Positions 23,129 through 34,770 of a DNA stretch of 64,000 nucleotides are shown in pieces; the first letter of the stretch is position 1, and the number at the start of each line of letters is the position of its first letter. The position numbers and the translations under genes are program-made. Under the pieces are notes generated by a model. That model was given only the letters and a program-made list of their open reading frames with translations, searched no databases and was not told where the DNA came from. The DNA lies in contig CM037782.1 of assembly GCA_021229015.1 (NCBI GenBank), positions 65,658,108 through 65,722,107 on the forward strand, written 5' to 3'. This DNA comes from Solen grandis (lineage: Eukaryota > Mollusca > Bivalvia > Adapedonta > Solenidae).

Positions 23129-24915
23129 AAAGAGAGCTTGCCCTGCCTAAATATGGTCAGCAACTTAACAGCTGTCATCAATTGATTTACCATTAAATGA
23201 ATCCTGCAGTCACCCATTAGGCAGCTTTCATACCTGTCACCATTTGCAAATGTCATTAGGCATGGCTCATCAGAGGGTCAGCATGGTCATACCTTTAGAA
23301 TCCCGCTGACGTCTAGGTTTCTCTATATACTTATGACATAATTATTTATTTGATCAATTAGACTTGCTGATATAGTGAAATCACATGTCATTTTGGCCAG
23401 TGGTCAACAGATGACTAATTTCAATGTCAGGGAAATGGACTTGATGCTTACGTATTGAAAGCAAAACTATGCTAGATCTGTAATACCAGCCTAAGAGATA
23501 GGATTGTCTACCATACACTCCAGGTGTCAGAAGTTTAATCGAAAGGTGGTAGCACCATGGAGCCGCAGTGTTTGAGGTAGAATCGGTAGCCATGTTGGAT
23601 ATCTCCCCAGAGTCAAGAGAGGTCCCCAGGTAATAAAGGCAGGGTTTGACCAGTGGCACCAGGGGACCGGGTGTCGTGGGTGTACCTGGGGATAGAGGGC
23701 GCTGTCACTGGTCCAACCATATGTCTGTATGACATGAGTCAGTCCTCACGTTGCTTAGCTGCCTGGGTTCTCTCAGAACTTGAACAGGTTACCATTACCA
23801 TTAATCATCCTGTGATCCTTTTATATATTACTTAATGTGTCAGTAGCTTAGTTGTGCAAATGACATTACTGTTTCATTTTTGAGTCACATTCTTGCTGTA
23901 AGCAGAGCTGATACAAAGGATACATAGGGATCACTTTTCCGTCGTCTGTCCGTCTTTTTTCTCTCTGTCTGTCCATCGCACTTATTCCGTCACGCTTCTA
24001 TAATCATATGACTGGGTGCTTTATATTTGGTATACTGACATCTTGTGTTAAATTACATTTTAATCCAAATCAAGGTCAAACTCTTTCAACATACAATCTT
24101 AAGATTAATGAAAACATTAATAATAGAACCTTATCACAATATTTTGATTTTTACTCCGTGCTGAAAGTGCAAACTGAATTACTAAATATAGACAACAGCA
24201 GTTCAATACAGCAGGGAAGAAATCAAATATGTTTGTAAACAAACTTGCACAACCGTCCTATTCAGACATGGCTGTTTAAAGTTCATAGAGTGCACTAAGG
24301 AAGGACCCTAAAGTTGGACCAGGGTATTTCTGGCTGGTCAAATCAGTAATGAGGTGGGGAAACCTTACCAATTCCAACCCGCGGTATTAGAAACTAGTGA
24401 AAGTACCAGCACCATGTTGAGTAGTTCAGGATGGGTTCCTGTCGATGTTTGTAAAGCTACTTTTTCATCTGTACGTATATATTGAAGGCTGTTATGTTTA
24501 GCTTAAATCGCTGCCAGAACTCGTCGGGTATATGTAATAAATATATACTCTCGTATCTTATTATGTACTCCACTATATAAAACACACGCATATCTGTTTA
24601 TATTTTAATAATTCAGATTATATAAGTTTACTGTTACATGAATTTTCAGTCCCCCCCCCCCCCCCCTCTTCCAGAAAACAAGAAAAATAACTCATTTCTT
24701 ATAATCAACTTAACTTATAAAAAAACTTCCCCTTCCCCAAGCTTTCTTGCATGTAGCAAGTAAATAACTTATATTTACAAGTAAAATTTATGAGAAGTGC
24801 AATTTTAGTCACATAGGTTTGTTTGAATCAGTAATGCCAATAGTGGCTTACATTTTATTGCTTTGAATTAAGTTTCATATTATCGTTTTTCACAGCTTTG
24901 TTTTTCTTTCTATAG
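23129..24915. other. Non-coding sequence, one repeat fragment
   Basis: No supported gene. Near 23935-23995 a CCGTC/CTGTCCGTC-rich stretch looks like a fragment of an ACGG-type repeat tail in minus orientation. A C17-type tract lies near 24651-24667. Could be intron of the gene whose possible last exon follows. Confidence 0.4.
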
Positions 24916-25016
24916 GTTCAGACAATGATGGTGTATCTAGTAAAAATGTCTATGAGCTAGAAGCCTCCGATATCAAATCACTTAAAACAAAGGATATTGA
25001 TCTTGCTGTATGCTAG
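24916..25016 (+). CDS. Possible terminal exon of an unidentified gene
   Basis: A pyrimidine-rich tract ending TTTCTTTCTATAG gives a good splice acceptor. The following frame reads SDNDGVSSKNVYELEASDIK then SLKTKDIDLAVC and a stop at 25014-25016. The composition (charged, helix-friendly, no homopolymers) looks coding in contrast to its surroundings. I do not recognise the protein. No partner exon was identified upstream, and the nearest sequence is repeats. It could equally be chance. Confidence 0.3.
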
Positions 25017-25383
25017 CATGATCTTGCCTTAAACAGCATATTGTTGTCATTTCAATGATCTTTAATTCATAATCCAAGTATTAGCCTTCGTTTGCATTCA
25101 TATTCATTCAGAAGAAAATCATTGCCTTTGTTGTGTGTTGAGTTAGAAGTATTTATGAAAATACACTGCATTGAGTCGTCTGCAAAGAAGTGTTCCGCTG
25201 TTGAATTTCAATTTACCACGCATGTATTTAAGAATTGATTATTTAATTAATGACTGTCTGGTATGTCTGAATGGTACAAAAAGCTGGTGGCTCATTGTCA
25301 GATATCTGATCACATATCATTAAACAAATCATTATCGTTTTGATAAAGTTGTTGATACTAGTCAGAAAATGGCAGACCGTTCT
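25017..25383. other. Non-coding spacer
   Basis: No feature recognised. This would hold the 3' UTR if the preceding exon is real. Confidence 0.4.
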
Positions 25384-25621
25384 CTTCTGTGTATTACATT
25401 GCAGAACGTGCTCATGGTGAGCTATCGTAATCGACTTTTGTCCAGCGTCCGTCCGTGCGTCCGGCGTCAACAATTTCCTTTAAACAACATATCCTCATAA
25501 ACCGCTGAATGGATTTTGACCAAACTTGATAGGAAGCTTCCTTATGATGCCCTCTATCAAGATTGTTCAAGCTTTTTGATTGGTTGAAAAAGTAGGTCAC
25601 ATGGGCTAAAAATTGATTTTA
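25384..25621 (-). mobile_element. Pearl/HINE-like 3' end fragment, minus strand
   Basis: CGTGCTCATGGTGAGCTATC then CGTCCGTCCGTGCGTCCGGC and the phrase CATCCAGCGGTTTATGAGGA-like on the opposite strand. It corresponds to the right end of the 22.16 kb element, without its cores. Confidence 0.6.
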
Positions 25622-26420
25622 ACAAGAAATGTTTGTGAAACATATATGCCCCCCTCATATGCCATAATATGTATATAGCTATATTACATGCAAGGAGTTT
25701 GCCTTCATAATGTTGGCTTGTCACAAAAAATTCAAAAACTTCAAAAATTTGAGTGAAAATTTAATGTGCTAAAATGTGGAACTAAACGTTTACTGAAATA
25801 AAACCAGACACAATGAGATTTTGAGTTATTAGTCAGACAGTGCTTAAATCGTACAAAATATTTATAAGAATCCAACTTATTTTTTAAAAGGGTTTTCTCA
25901 TTTATAAGCAACAACTACATGAGGTTAGGACCTTAAGAGTAAAAATAAAATAGAAGTTATCAATTGGGCAAGACATTTATATAATGAAAATATATCAACA
26001 TGTGACATTGTGAACTTGACCTTTGGATGTTGACACCCAAATTAATAGAGGTCATCTACTCATTATAAGGAACAACCACATTAGTCTGAAATAGGACTTA
26101 AATTTTGACCTTGACCTTTGAGGTTCCAAAATTTTAAAGGAAATAAACTTCAAGTTATCACTCGGACAAGGTCTGGTATTATACATACACAACATGTGAC
26201 CTTGACCTTTGAGGTAATGACACCAAAATCGATAGGGGACATCTACTAATCGTGAGCAACAACCACAAGAAGTTTGAGACTTAAAGGTCAAATAGAACTT
26301 AAGTTATCACTCGGACAAGGTCTGGTCTACCGACAGACCGACGGACCGACGGACATACGGACCGACCGACCGACATGAGCAAAGCAATATACCCCCTCTT
26401 CTTCGAAGGGGGGCATAAAA
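25622..26420 (+). mobile_element. Second hairpin-ended repeat family (ATGCCCCCC type)
   Basis: Left end AACAAGAAATGTTTGTGAAA then CATATATGCCCCCC. Degenerate units with TGTGACCTTGACCTTTGAGG and TTAAGTTATCACTCGGACAA recur two to three times. Right end is a GACGGACCGACGG microsatellite (about 26330-26375), then CCCCCTCTTCTTCGAAGGGG, a stem-loop, then GCATAA. Same overall design as the pearl/HINE-like elements but unrelated in sequence. Non-coding. Confidence 0.7.
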
Positions 26421-26423
26421 AAG

Positions 26424-27211
26424 TATTCTTCTGCAAAACTGCAAGGCTTAGATACTTGGTGTGTAGCATTGTCTAGTGCACCTCTACCAAATTTGTTCAA
26501 ATCATGACCCTGGGGTCAAAATTGGCCCCGCCCCAGGGGTCACGTCATTTTACATAGGCTAATATATCTCAAAAACTAGAAAAAATCTTCTTAGAAACTA
26601 CAAGGCCTGGAGTTTAGATATTTGGTGTGTAGTATTGTCTAATGGATGTCTACCCTACCAAGTTTTGTTCAAGTCATGACCCTGGTGTCAAAATTGGCAT
26701 CGCCGCAGGGTTCACTTGAATTTACATAGGCTCATATAGGGGAAAAATAGAAAAATATTCTTCTCACACAACAACAAGGACTGGAGTTTAGATATTTGGT
26801 GTGTAATATTGCCTTATGGACATCTTCCAGGTTTTTCGAATCATGGGCCTGGGGTCAAAATTGGCCCCGTCCTAGAGGTCATTTGAGTTTACATAGATTT
26901 GTATAGGAAAACCTCAGAATTCTCAAAGCCTGGAGTTAAGATTTTTACTTGTGGACCTCATCCAAATTTGTTCAAATCATTGCCCTGGTGTCAAAATTGA
27001 CCCCAACCGATAAGTTACTTGATTTTATATAGACTTGTTAGAGCTATGACCTTCAAAGTTTGGATGGTAGGTACAGTTTTTGTGATGAAATAAGATGATC
27101 TTGCAGTACTTCTGCATAGATAATGTATTCAGGACGACAAGTAATACAATAATTTGCATTGAGGGCAATGTTTCTCAGGTTTGCGATTCAGGGCCATCAT
27201 GGCCCTCTTGT
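26424..27211 (-). mobile_element. Pearl/HINE-like element, minus strand, truncated
   Basis: Three to four units of the same kind as at 20.6-21.6 kb. The right end reads CAGGTTTGCGATTCAGGGCC then ATCATGGCCCTCTTGT. It abuts the hairpin end of the preceding family, so one inserted next to or into the other. Confidence 0.7.
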
Positions 27212-27440
27212 TTAATAGTGCCTTGAAATATGTGTGTTCAACTAAATATTATACAGTATTACAAAGGAAAAAATATTTATGACAAAGAGCAGCAAGAAGG
27301 CATCAGAGATTAAGGGGGTTTTGTTTTTTGAGAATCAAGAATTGTATTTTTGTGTACTGCACATCAACTCAAGAGGACCTATCTAACTACCTAACTTAAA
27401 TTCCCAACATAAAAAATAAAACGCAATGTCTGCAATGTAA
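27212..27440. other. Spacer before the Helentron
   Basis: No gene was recognised. The 3' end of the Helentron may lie here. Confidence 0.4.
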
Positions 27441-27465
27441 TGAAATAGACATCAAGCAAACCAAT

Positions 27466-28180
27466 TCATACTGCTTTATTTTGGTTAAACATACAGTTTC
27501 TTACTTTAAGAAAAGTAATTATTTGCTCCAGTTCAAATGGCACTGTGGTCAGTAAAGTAGACAGACTGAATGTGTGTCGCCACTTCATCTGGGAAGTTAG
27601 AGTACACATGGTCAAGTACTCCTCCTGTCCTACACGTTGGAGAGGTAATGCTGGGTGTGTAGTTTGCAAACCATCTAGATCTGAGCTGTATACAACTTGA
27701 TCTCTGATCGCATCATATATACACTGTGAACACTGAGAAGCATTTGCGCCTGGGGCACAGTACACCAACAGTAGAAAGAAGTTTTGATCCAAGTGGAGTT
27801 TCAGCAGGTCAATGTTTGTATCTGTTGTGCTGGTGACACTAGTGACAGAAAACTGATTGTTGATACAGGCAAGAACTCCACCAGCCTGTTTATGCAGTCT
27901 GTCTTGGCGGTATGAGGTCATATCTGGTATTTGTGGCATTCCATGGTGTTTAAGCCAGGTTTCTGACAAACATAACACATCTGCTGACAGGAGGTCATTG
28001 CATGAATGTACACTTTTACATGCCTTGGATACGATCGTACATTGAGTAGAACGATTCTTATAACATTTGATGGTCTCTGAGATACTGGATTCTGAAAAAG
28101 GCTCACTTGTTTTGACATCATTGATTCATAATAAGTTTGTGTGTCAGCACTACACTTGACTTTGTCTGTATAAAATTTTG
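27466..28180 (-). pseudogene. Helentron endonuclease (apurinic type), frameshifted
   Basis: Minus-strand reading begins with IRIVLLNVRSYPRHVKVYI (about 28030-28090), the N-terminal strand of an endonuclease/exonuclease/phosphatase fold, shifts frame near 27975, and continues LCLSETWLKHHGMPQIPDM with the catalytic ET, then AGGVLACINNQFSV and LLLVYCAPGANASQC. The GD.N and SDH motifs of the C-terminal half are not seen, so it is truncated as well as frameshifted. In Helentrons this domain is thought to have come from a non-LTR retrotransposon. It lies directly downstream of the helicase piece. Confidence 0.75.
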
Positions 28181-28229
28181 ACAAAAATAGGCCATTCAAT
28201 GATGTCACTCGACTCAGTGCAACATAGCA

Positions 28230-28934
28230 CTGTCAAGGATTAAATCTGCCTTAATATTCATAACTGCGCGTTTCAGTGTCATGTCCTGTGTTTTATGCAC
28301 TGTGCAGGCCCAGGAGAGACGAAGGGAAAACTGTTGTCAAATAACCTGACATCCTTTTGAGTCTCTTTCTATATGAACTACAACCTCATTCCTGAAAATG
28401 GGAACACAACCTTTACATTTTCATTGAATTTGTGGATACTTTGCCTGTATTTTAGAACCACATTGGTTGTCATCACACTTCATTTTAACTGGTGTAACTA
28501 CACTCTCCTTTGACATCTCTGGTTTCCAAAAGTCGATCACTGTGCCCTGTGTTTCATTAACAAGTCCATCAGGACCATCAACGTTCTTAATTATCATCAT
28601 TCTTGCACCAACACAAAGCTGAAGAGTTAATGTTGTATGCAGCCGTGCCTGTAGGAGCAAGCAAAAGTACAGTGCAGTCTGTAGGTTGATCACCTTTACC
28701 TCTCGTTTCACTGACATCAATATTGAAGGTAGCCTTTACAAATAAACTTTTCCCTTTGCCTGCTCCGCCTGTTACAAATATGTGAAAAGGCAATGGTTTT
28801 GTTCCAACTAAACGGCTTTGCTGGTAATGTCGAAACAAGTAAAATATTTCACAAAATTTTTCAAATTGCTCCTTGTTTAGTTTTTGAATAAGTTCTCTAT
28901 ATTCCAAATTGGGCAGGAGATTCTTATCCGTCAA
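28230..28934 (-). pseudogene. PIF1-type helicase of the Helentron, internal deletion
   Basis: Helitron helicases unwind the displaced strand during transposition. The minus strand shows EYRELIQKLNKEQ, then the Walker A region FHIFVTGGAGKGKS (about 28735-28790), and APTGTAAYNI (motif Ia). After that the frame jumps at about 28610-28635 to LCVGARMMIIKNVDGPDGLV and NETQGTVIDFW, normally several hundred residues further on, so motifs II to IV are missing. A last piece near 28240-28320 reads LSWACTVHKTQDMTLKRAV, the C-terminal motif with the conserved H-K-(S/T)-Q. The deletion and the frame change make it non-functional. Confidence 0.85.
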
Positions 28935-29295
28935 AAAACTGAAAGGTTGCCAACAAAGTCACGGTTAATACTGTCATTCTGTATCCCAGTGTAGAACTCA
29001 GGGCTGAGGAAGGCACTATCTGCATCAGAAGTTACACCTTCCATCCGGTCATCTTCTTCTCTTTTTATTGCTTCGCTGTTTAACGCATCTTATATATCAA
29101 TAATGAGGCAATTTTTCATGGTAGTCCCAAATGCTGCCTCTATAGACACACCCCTTCTTATTCGTATTTTTCACAATTGCCTATTAAAAGGTTAGCCTGA
29201 TCCATGAAAGCTTCTTCAAATGTTGGAAACCCATGTTTCAGATCTTCTTCAGACCTCCAAGGTTAATACAGCATTATTTTTGAGTGAAAGTATTT

Positions 29296-29913
29296 TTAAC
29301 TTTGCTTAAGTTTTGAGTATGTGTGTGTTCTGAGTATTGCCCGTGTCTTCCTTTTAACGATGTAACCAAGAGTTCTCTTCAGTCGAAAAACACCATCACG
29401 AGTCTTCAAGTTTTCACCTTCTCCAAGCACTTCTGGCTGAGAATCGTCAGTCTCTTTATTGCGTTTGACAACATATAATGATGCAAACTCGGCTAGACAT
29501 ATGTCCAGCAGTGCGTCTGGTCTAAAAGCATAGCGCTCTATCATTCCTGAGGAGAACACCTCTTCACAATCGCCATCCATCCGTTCTATAACATGAGATG
29601 TTTTTACAATTTTGACCCTGTCTTCAGGTAGATATGTGGGGACAAATATGACTGTTCTGCTAGTACGTCGCAAGGGCAGTGGTAAAGCTCTGTATATGGC
29701 TTCTTGAGCAGTAACCTCTCTGTGGTTTAGGAATACATTCCCTAAATATTTCAACGGCTCTTGTGTGTTACTGTCATCGGCTTGTTTACTAGCCTGTCTG
29801 AGTATGTCGCTCAATTCACGTTCATCTTTTGTTATGTTACTCACTATATACATAATACACGAGAAGACATCGGTAACATATTGGAAATCCATATTGGCTT
29901 GCCATGGTTTCAA
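29296..29913 (-). pseudogene. Helentron Rep, C-terminal part with altered Tyr motif
   Basis: A 205-residue minus-strand frame: WQANMDFQYVTDVFSCIMYI, then VSNITKDERELSDILRQASK, KYLGNVFLNHREVTAQEAIY, LPLPLRRTSRTVIFVP, and DICLAEFASLYVV. This is the conserved region after the HUH nuclease in animal Helitrons. The catalytic two-tyrosine motif usually reads Y-x-x-S-Y-x-x-K. Here it is YIVSNITK, so the second tyrosine is Asn (codon at 29836-29838). The frame itself is still open for 205 residues. Confidence 0.85.
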
Positions 29914-30189
29914 TATAGTAGGGTTGTAATTGTTAATGTTTTTATCTATTGGTTGTCTTTTGTGGAGTACTTTAGTTGATGCCTCTAGTTTCTTCAGGCA
30001 TTCAACATATGTTTCTTCTTGGAGTTTACATGCTGTCAGTATGTCTTGTAACTGAATATCCCTGTCTGGGAATTCCTCTTGAACGTCTTGATAGATAGTT
30101 GTTTAGACTGTAACTGACATTTGTTTTCAGTTAGGCTCTACTATGATCTCTGGATGGTCAGAAGTAGCAAGTGTTGTTGACGGAATTTC

Positions 30190-30330
30190 TTTTTTGTCAC
30201 TGGTTACAGTGGTGTAGGGTACAGGAGGTTTTGGGAAGTGAAACCTTCAAAACCTTCCTCCTTTTCGACAAGTCCTAGTATAGGAATGTCTCTGTAGTGA
30301 TGACACTAGTGAATGAAGTTCATCATCATT

Positions 30331-30364
<34 letters not shown>

Positions 30365-30600
30365 GGCAAAGTGCAATGGATGTAACTGTCGACACTTTGA
30401 CATACTTCTTTATCAGATTGTTCACTAATGACAGGTGCATCTTTAACCCATAGCACACAGTGAACGTTGGGTGAGCCTCGTTGTTGGAATTCTGTCCGGA
30501 TGAAGAAGTCAATAACACCAAGAAATGTATTCTTTTTATCAAAATTTTGAAACTGTTACACTTTGTAATCAAAATGTAGGGCAACAGTAACTGGGTTATT
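30190..30600 (-). pseudogene. Helentron Rep HUH nuclease piece with lost His
   Basis: The minus strand reads LGVIDFFIRTEFQQRG, then SPNVHCVLWVKDAPVISEQS. The Rep HUH motif should be H-hydrophobic-H; here it is N-V-H (30460-30468), so the first metal-binding His is Asn. It is followed by an Asp run encoded by a GAT microsatellite (30325-30363), then SLQRHSYTRTCRKGGRF, the conserved His/Cys region, and after a shift FPKPPVPYTT. HUH endonucleases use the two His to hold the metal ion, so this copy should be unable to cut. Confidence 0.8.
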
Positions 30601-31499
30601 TCTTATCCAAAAACATCTTTGTTTCAAGCTCATTCTTCAATTGCATGATCTGACAATGGCATGCCTACTTGTTGTGCAACTATTCGTATCGTATCTGTCC
30701 ATCTCAGGATAGCAGAGGAAAGTGTTAAAGACCATGTAAATTTTCCTAACTGTCGAACCAATCCAAGTAATTCATACATTGCACGTTATCAGTATGACGA
30801 TGAGCCGCTTACGTTTTTAAATGTCATATAGGCAAGATCTTGAGTAACAAATGTCTTCAGTGTAAAACTTGTTCAAAGAGATGAAGCAGTTACATTTTCT
30901 AAGTTTTGAGTCTTTCTCATTGCAATTTGTACACTATCACAATTTGTTTTCTCTCTGCAATATACTGCATGAAAAAAAAATGTAATCAATATTGGTTGCA
31001 AACCTGTTGTCCACATTTCAAAGTCTAGAATTTAAGTATTTTCTAAAATGAGATTCAGGAGTTCTTTCTACACAGTATCCAAACTGTCCAATGGAAACAA
31101 AATAGGAAATGAAAGCACTTCAGCCAATTTGTCTGTTAAAATTCTGTGGTCTGTTTCCTTCTGCTGGTGATATGGAGAATATTTCATTTCCCTAACAGTC
31201 TGTTGTCTATAAACATATATCAAAAGACAAAACTCTTTCATTGTTCTCAACTTGTACATCATTTTCTGTATTATTTTCACCACAGTGATCTTTTTTTTTT
31301 TTTTTTTTTTTTTTTTTTCGTATTTTTTTTATTTTGGTTATTTGGTCTCTCTGAGCAAGTACCGACGCTAACACTGCTTTTATTATTGTCACGTTTTTGC
31401 CATTAGAAAGTATTTTGTCCCACAGTTTTTTATCATCACTGTTACAGGTGTCAAATGCACTTTCATTCTGTGTAAAATGTTGATACAGAAGGTTTTATA

Positions 31500-32232
31500 G
31501 TTCCCAAACTCTCGAGTGCAGTCAAAACATTATGTGGTCTAATAACCTGATTAAGCACAGCTGACTTGTATTCCAGTTTCCTTTTCAATTTCGGCATCAA
31601 AAACTGTTGACAACAGTTCCAGATATAGACTTTTGGCAACCCGATGGTCGTGACATTACCTTTATAAATGGCATTCTCTGTGCTATAAAGCGAGCTTCTT
31701 GTGAACTTAAAGCTACAAACTCTTCTGTCATCTTTAAAACTTTAAGCTTATTACTGAAATTTTGAGGTGGTAATTTTTGTTTCTTCAAATACTTAGGAAA
31801 AGTTTGACAAACATTTTGCTGTCCCATTATTCTTTGTTCACAGCTGAGCCATTTATCACATCCAGGATAATCAGTCATATTTAGTTCCTATACAGATTTT
31901 TTGTACAAAAGCTTTAAACACGATACACAGACATAAATAGGCCCCTGCTGCACTGCTTTTCGAAACTCTTCTATGTTATATTCAGTATTCAACACCTGTT
32001 TTCGTTTCTTATTTTTCCTGTCTACATCACTCATTCTGGTTTTATTTTTCTCTGCTGGTGACATTACTTCTCTGTCTTTTCTTTTTCGAGTACTGTCTTT
32101 GATTTGAGTAATTTTCTTCAAGCTATCATCATAATCATGTCTTTTTGAAAATGTTCTGGCTCTATCTATAGCTTTCAAAATTGATTTTGCAATTGTTTTG
32201 TCTTTGAAGTATTTTTTTTTTATTTTTTTCAC
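31500..32232 (-). pseudogene. Helentron N-terminal region (DUF6570-like)
   Basis: Three minus-strand pieces follow each other. 31888-32232 is a basic Lys/Arg-rich leader ending FRKAVQQGPIYVCVSCLKLL. 31597-31878 reads FPKYLKKQKLPPQNFSNKLK then EARFIAQRMPFIKVMSRPSG, the DUF6570 pattern found just N-terminal to the Helitron Rep domain. A third near 31500-31590 reads MPKLKRKLEYKSAVLNQVI then RPHNVLTALESL. All are separated by frame breaks. No function beyond being part of the Rep polyprotein is known to me. Confidence 0.7.
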
Positions 32233-32760
32233 ATTATTCCTGATGATTTTATTTTGTCTTTCTTATTCTGATCTTATTTTTGTTCAACCCTCACGCTTGA
32301 TCTTAATGTTTATTTTTTTTTTTTTTCCGAAATTTCATATTTGTTCATTTTTTTTCTTTTCCTGTAAAATATCTGTTCTGCTCTTTTTCAAAGCAGAAGT
32401 ATCAGTCTCCTCTGTAACTGGTCTTTGAAATATCTGTGTAGTAGTAATTCTGTCTCCAAGTTGAATGTCATATTAAGTCCTTGTGAATCTTTGTAAGAAT
32501 CTAGAAAGTTGTCCTTGTAGCACACACATTTTTAGATGTTGTCGCGCTTTTGTTATTTCGTAACTGATGTGAGCTGGATTTTGAGATTGTAAGCAGCTGA
32601 AAGCAAACGCATTGGACATTAAACCACATAGTGCATCGCTTGACTGCTGTGTCACGTGTTCATAACAAATGTTTCTTAACTGGTTTTCACTATACAGTAA
32701 AATTAATTGTTGTGTAACTTGTTCTTTGTGTGTTTTTGACATAAGTGAATCATACACATG

Positions 32761-34110
32761 AATAACACCTGTTTCACGACTGTAGTAAGAGGTGACCCGA
32801 TTTCCAAGGAGATGGTGAATATTGATACTGACCTGTCATCAGGGCTGATCGGGTTTTGTTGATGTCTGCCAGAAGTATTCAATAACTGCAGGGAATAGAA
32901 ACAGATTTAAGGGTCATCCTGCTGACTCGTGTATGCCTGCATCATGTTTACTGCTTCCACAATAATATCATCTGGTATGAATGTATTGGAAACCGCAACA
33001 AGATCAGCAAGATTCACATGGTCGTACGACACACTCTGAAAGAAATATAAGAAAAACCTCACATGACCTAGAACCCAACAGACCTGAACAGTAAAGCAAA
33101 GCTTTATCTTCTTACAAGATACACCTGTACCATTACTAGTCAAGATATGTAACTTAAAACTTAAAATAATGAAAATGTGAACATCCTTTTTGTGATGGAT
33201 GAACAGACCAACCAACCGACCAACCATCATGATGATTTCAGTACACCCCCTCAAACGTTCGATCACGTGTGTGTGTGTGTGTGTGTGTCCATGTTCAACT
33301 GTAAAATACTTATGATGTACATAAAAAGATGACTATGAAGAGACTGTGCCTAAAGGTTGTATTTATTGTTGTCTTCTAATGCTAATTTAATTGACAAGGG
33401 ACTATGTAACGTTAAATTTTGTGTAAAGTTAGGAATCTTATTATCAGTTGTTGTAGCCAATGACTGTCATATGATTTTGTATTTTAATTGTATCATACAT
33501 AGATATGTAAGTGAAGGGTAAATGCATCAAAACATGTTTAAATACCTTTACATAAGCTTATGATGATGGAACTGCAACTGCATGGATAGATGATGGTGAT
33601 GATGATAGAAATGCAACTGCATGTGTAGATAATGATAATGGAACTGCATTGGCCCTGGCGTACCGTTTCCTCTGCCTGTCCTTTTCTCTCTGAACACGAC
33701 CCATTGTTGCTACTGATAACTAACAGCCTGAAACTGTCATATATACAACAGAAACAAAGGCCCACAATTGGATGCATATTAAATTAAAGCACATATTTTA
33801 GTTCACTGTCATGTTTGCTAAATTTTTATGTAAATGATAAGTACAGTTGTGCAAGATATATCATATTTATACTTAAGTAGTCCTGTCAAGACCACTATTT
33901 AAAAGAAGGCAACCACTAAAACAGGTTTTATGAACTAGATACGTTGACATATATGAAGTAAACAATTTTACACCATAAGTCACCAAAACTCAAAGCAAAA
34001 AATACATAACAAAAGGCACTGATAATGCATGTGAACTATTAGCAAAAGAAAAAAAAGATAACAACACTGAAGCATATATACAGTTTATGGCTACTTAACA
34101 CACAGATATA
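32761..34110. other. Non-coding sequence
   Basis: The first few hundred bases may hold the 5' end of the Helentron. There is a GT microsatellite near 33268-33288. Open frames here (for example 32907-33266 minus) show no domain. Confidence 0.5.
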
Positions 34111-34111
34111 T

Positions 34112-34770
34112 AACTAGAGTCGCTATCGCGGCATCATCGGTTTTTTTGCTTAAATGTACAGTATTAAACCTGATCAGCCAGAAAAATAAGTTTTTACGTC
34201 TTAAACCCAAAAACCTGGTTTTGTTTTATAAACTGGATGCAAATGACAGCAGGTTGAGTCTTCCATCTGAGTCATTATTCACATTTAAGTGTGACCTTGA
34301 CCATGGGGTCAGGGATCCAACGTTTGAATGTTATGCTTTAATTCATTTAGGCAAGTCTTACTGCAAAATCATTAGAGAATCATTTGATCCAGAAATAAGT
34401 TGCAGCCAGCCCGGACAAGTAAATCAAACACTATTTGCACCTTCACCTCAAAGTGTCTTCACCTTTAAGTATGACCATGAACTAAAGCCAGGTACCGAAA
34501 CTCTTTTGCGCAATATCCAATATTATTATTGAAATCAGTACTGACAAGTTATATCCATGTCTAAGTTACAGCCCGGACAAGCAAATCCATCACCATGACC
34601 TTTTACCTCTAAGTGTTTCATTGACCTTTAAGCTAGGAACCCAACACTTAAATGCAACACTTCCTCTCATAGAGGTAAAGATTACTGCCCTAAAGACGCT
34701 CATCTGAGAAAAACTGTTTTTATTACCTGAACAAGTTACTAGAGTCGCTAACGCGAAAGCATCATTTTTC
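34112..34770. repeat. Repeat with tandem units flanked by a direct repeat
   Basis: ACTAGAGTCGCTATCGCG near 34113 and ACTAGAGTCGCTAACGCG near 34739 are a direct repeat. Between them lie two or three diverged units sharing CAGCCCGGACAAGNAAATC and TTNACCTTTAAGTNTGACC. It looks like an interspersed repeat; the reading frame at 34146-34532 follows the units and is not a convincing gene. Confidence 0.55.

Larger units (their letters stand above)
27441..32760 (-). mobile_element. Helentron (Helitron with fused endonuclease), decayed
   Basis: Read on the minus strand the order is: N-terminal GPIYVCVSC and DUF6570-like region, HUH Rep nuclease, Rep C-terminal region, PIF1-type helicase, then an apurinic-type endonuclease. 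That order, including the endonuclease after the helicase, is characteristic of Helentrons in animals. Every domain is separated from the next by frameshifts or stops, and the helicase has a large internal deletion. The true element ends were not located. Residual elements of this type mobilise by a rolling-circle mechanism and could once have supplied proteins for short hairpin-ended elements. Confidence 0.85.

Noticed and set aside
32907..33266. 119-residue minus-strand frame near the Helentron
   Set aside because: No Helitron motif; looks like chance.
34146..34532. 128-residue frame
   Set aside because: It follows the repeated units of an interspersed repeat (CCCGGACAAG, GACCTTGACC phrases).
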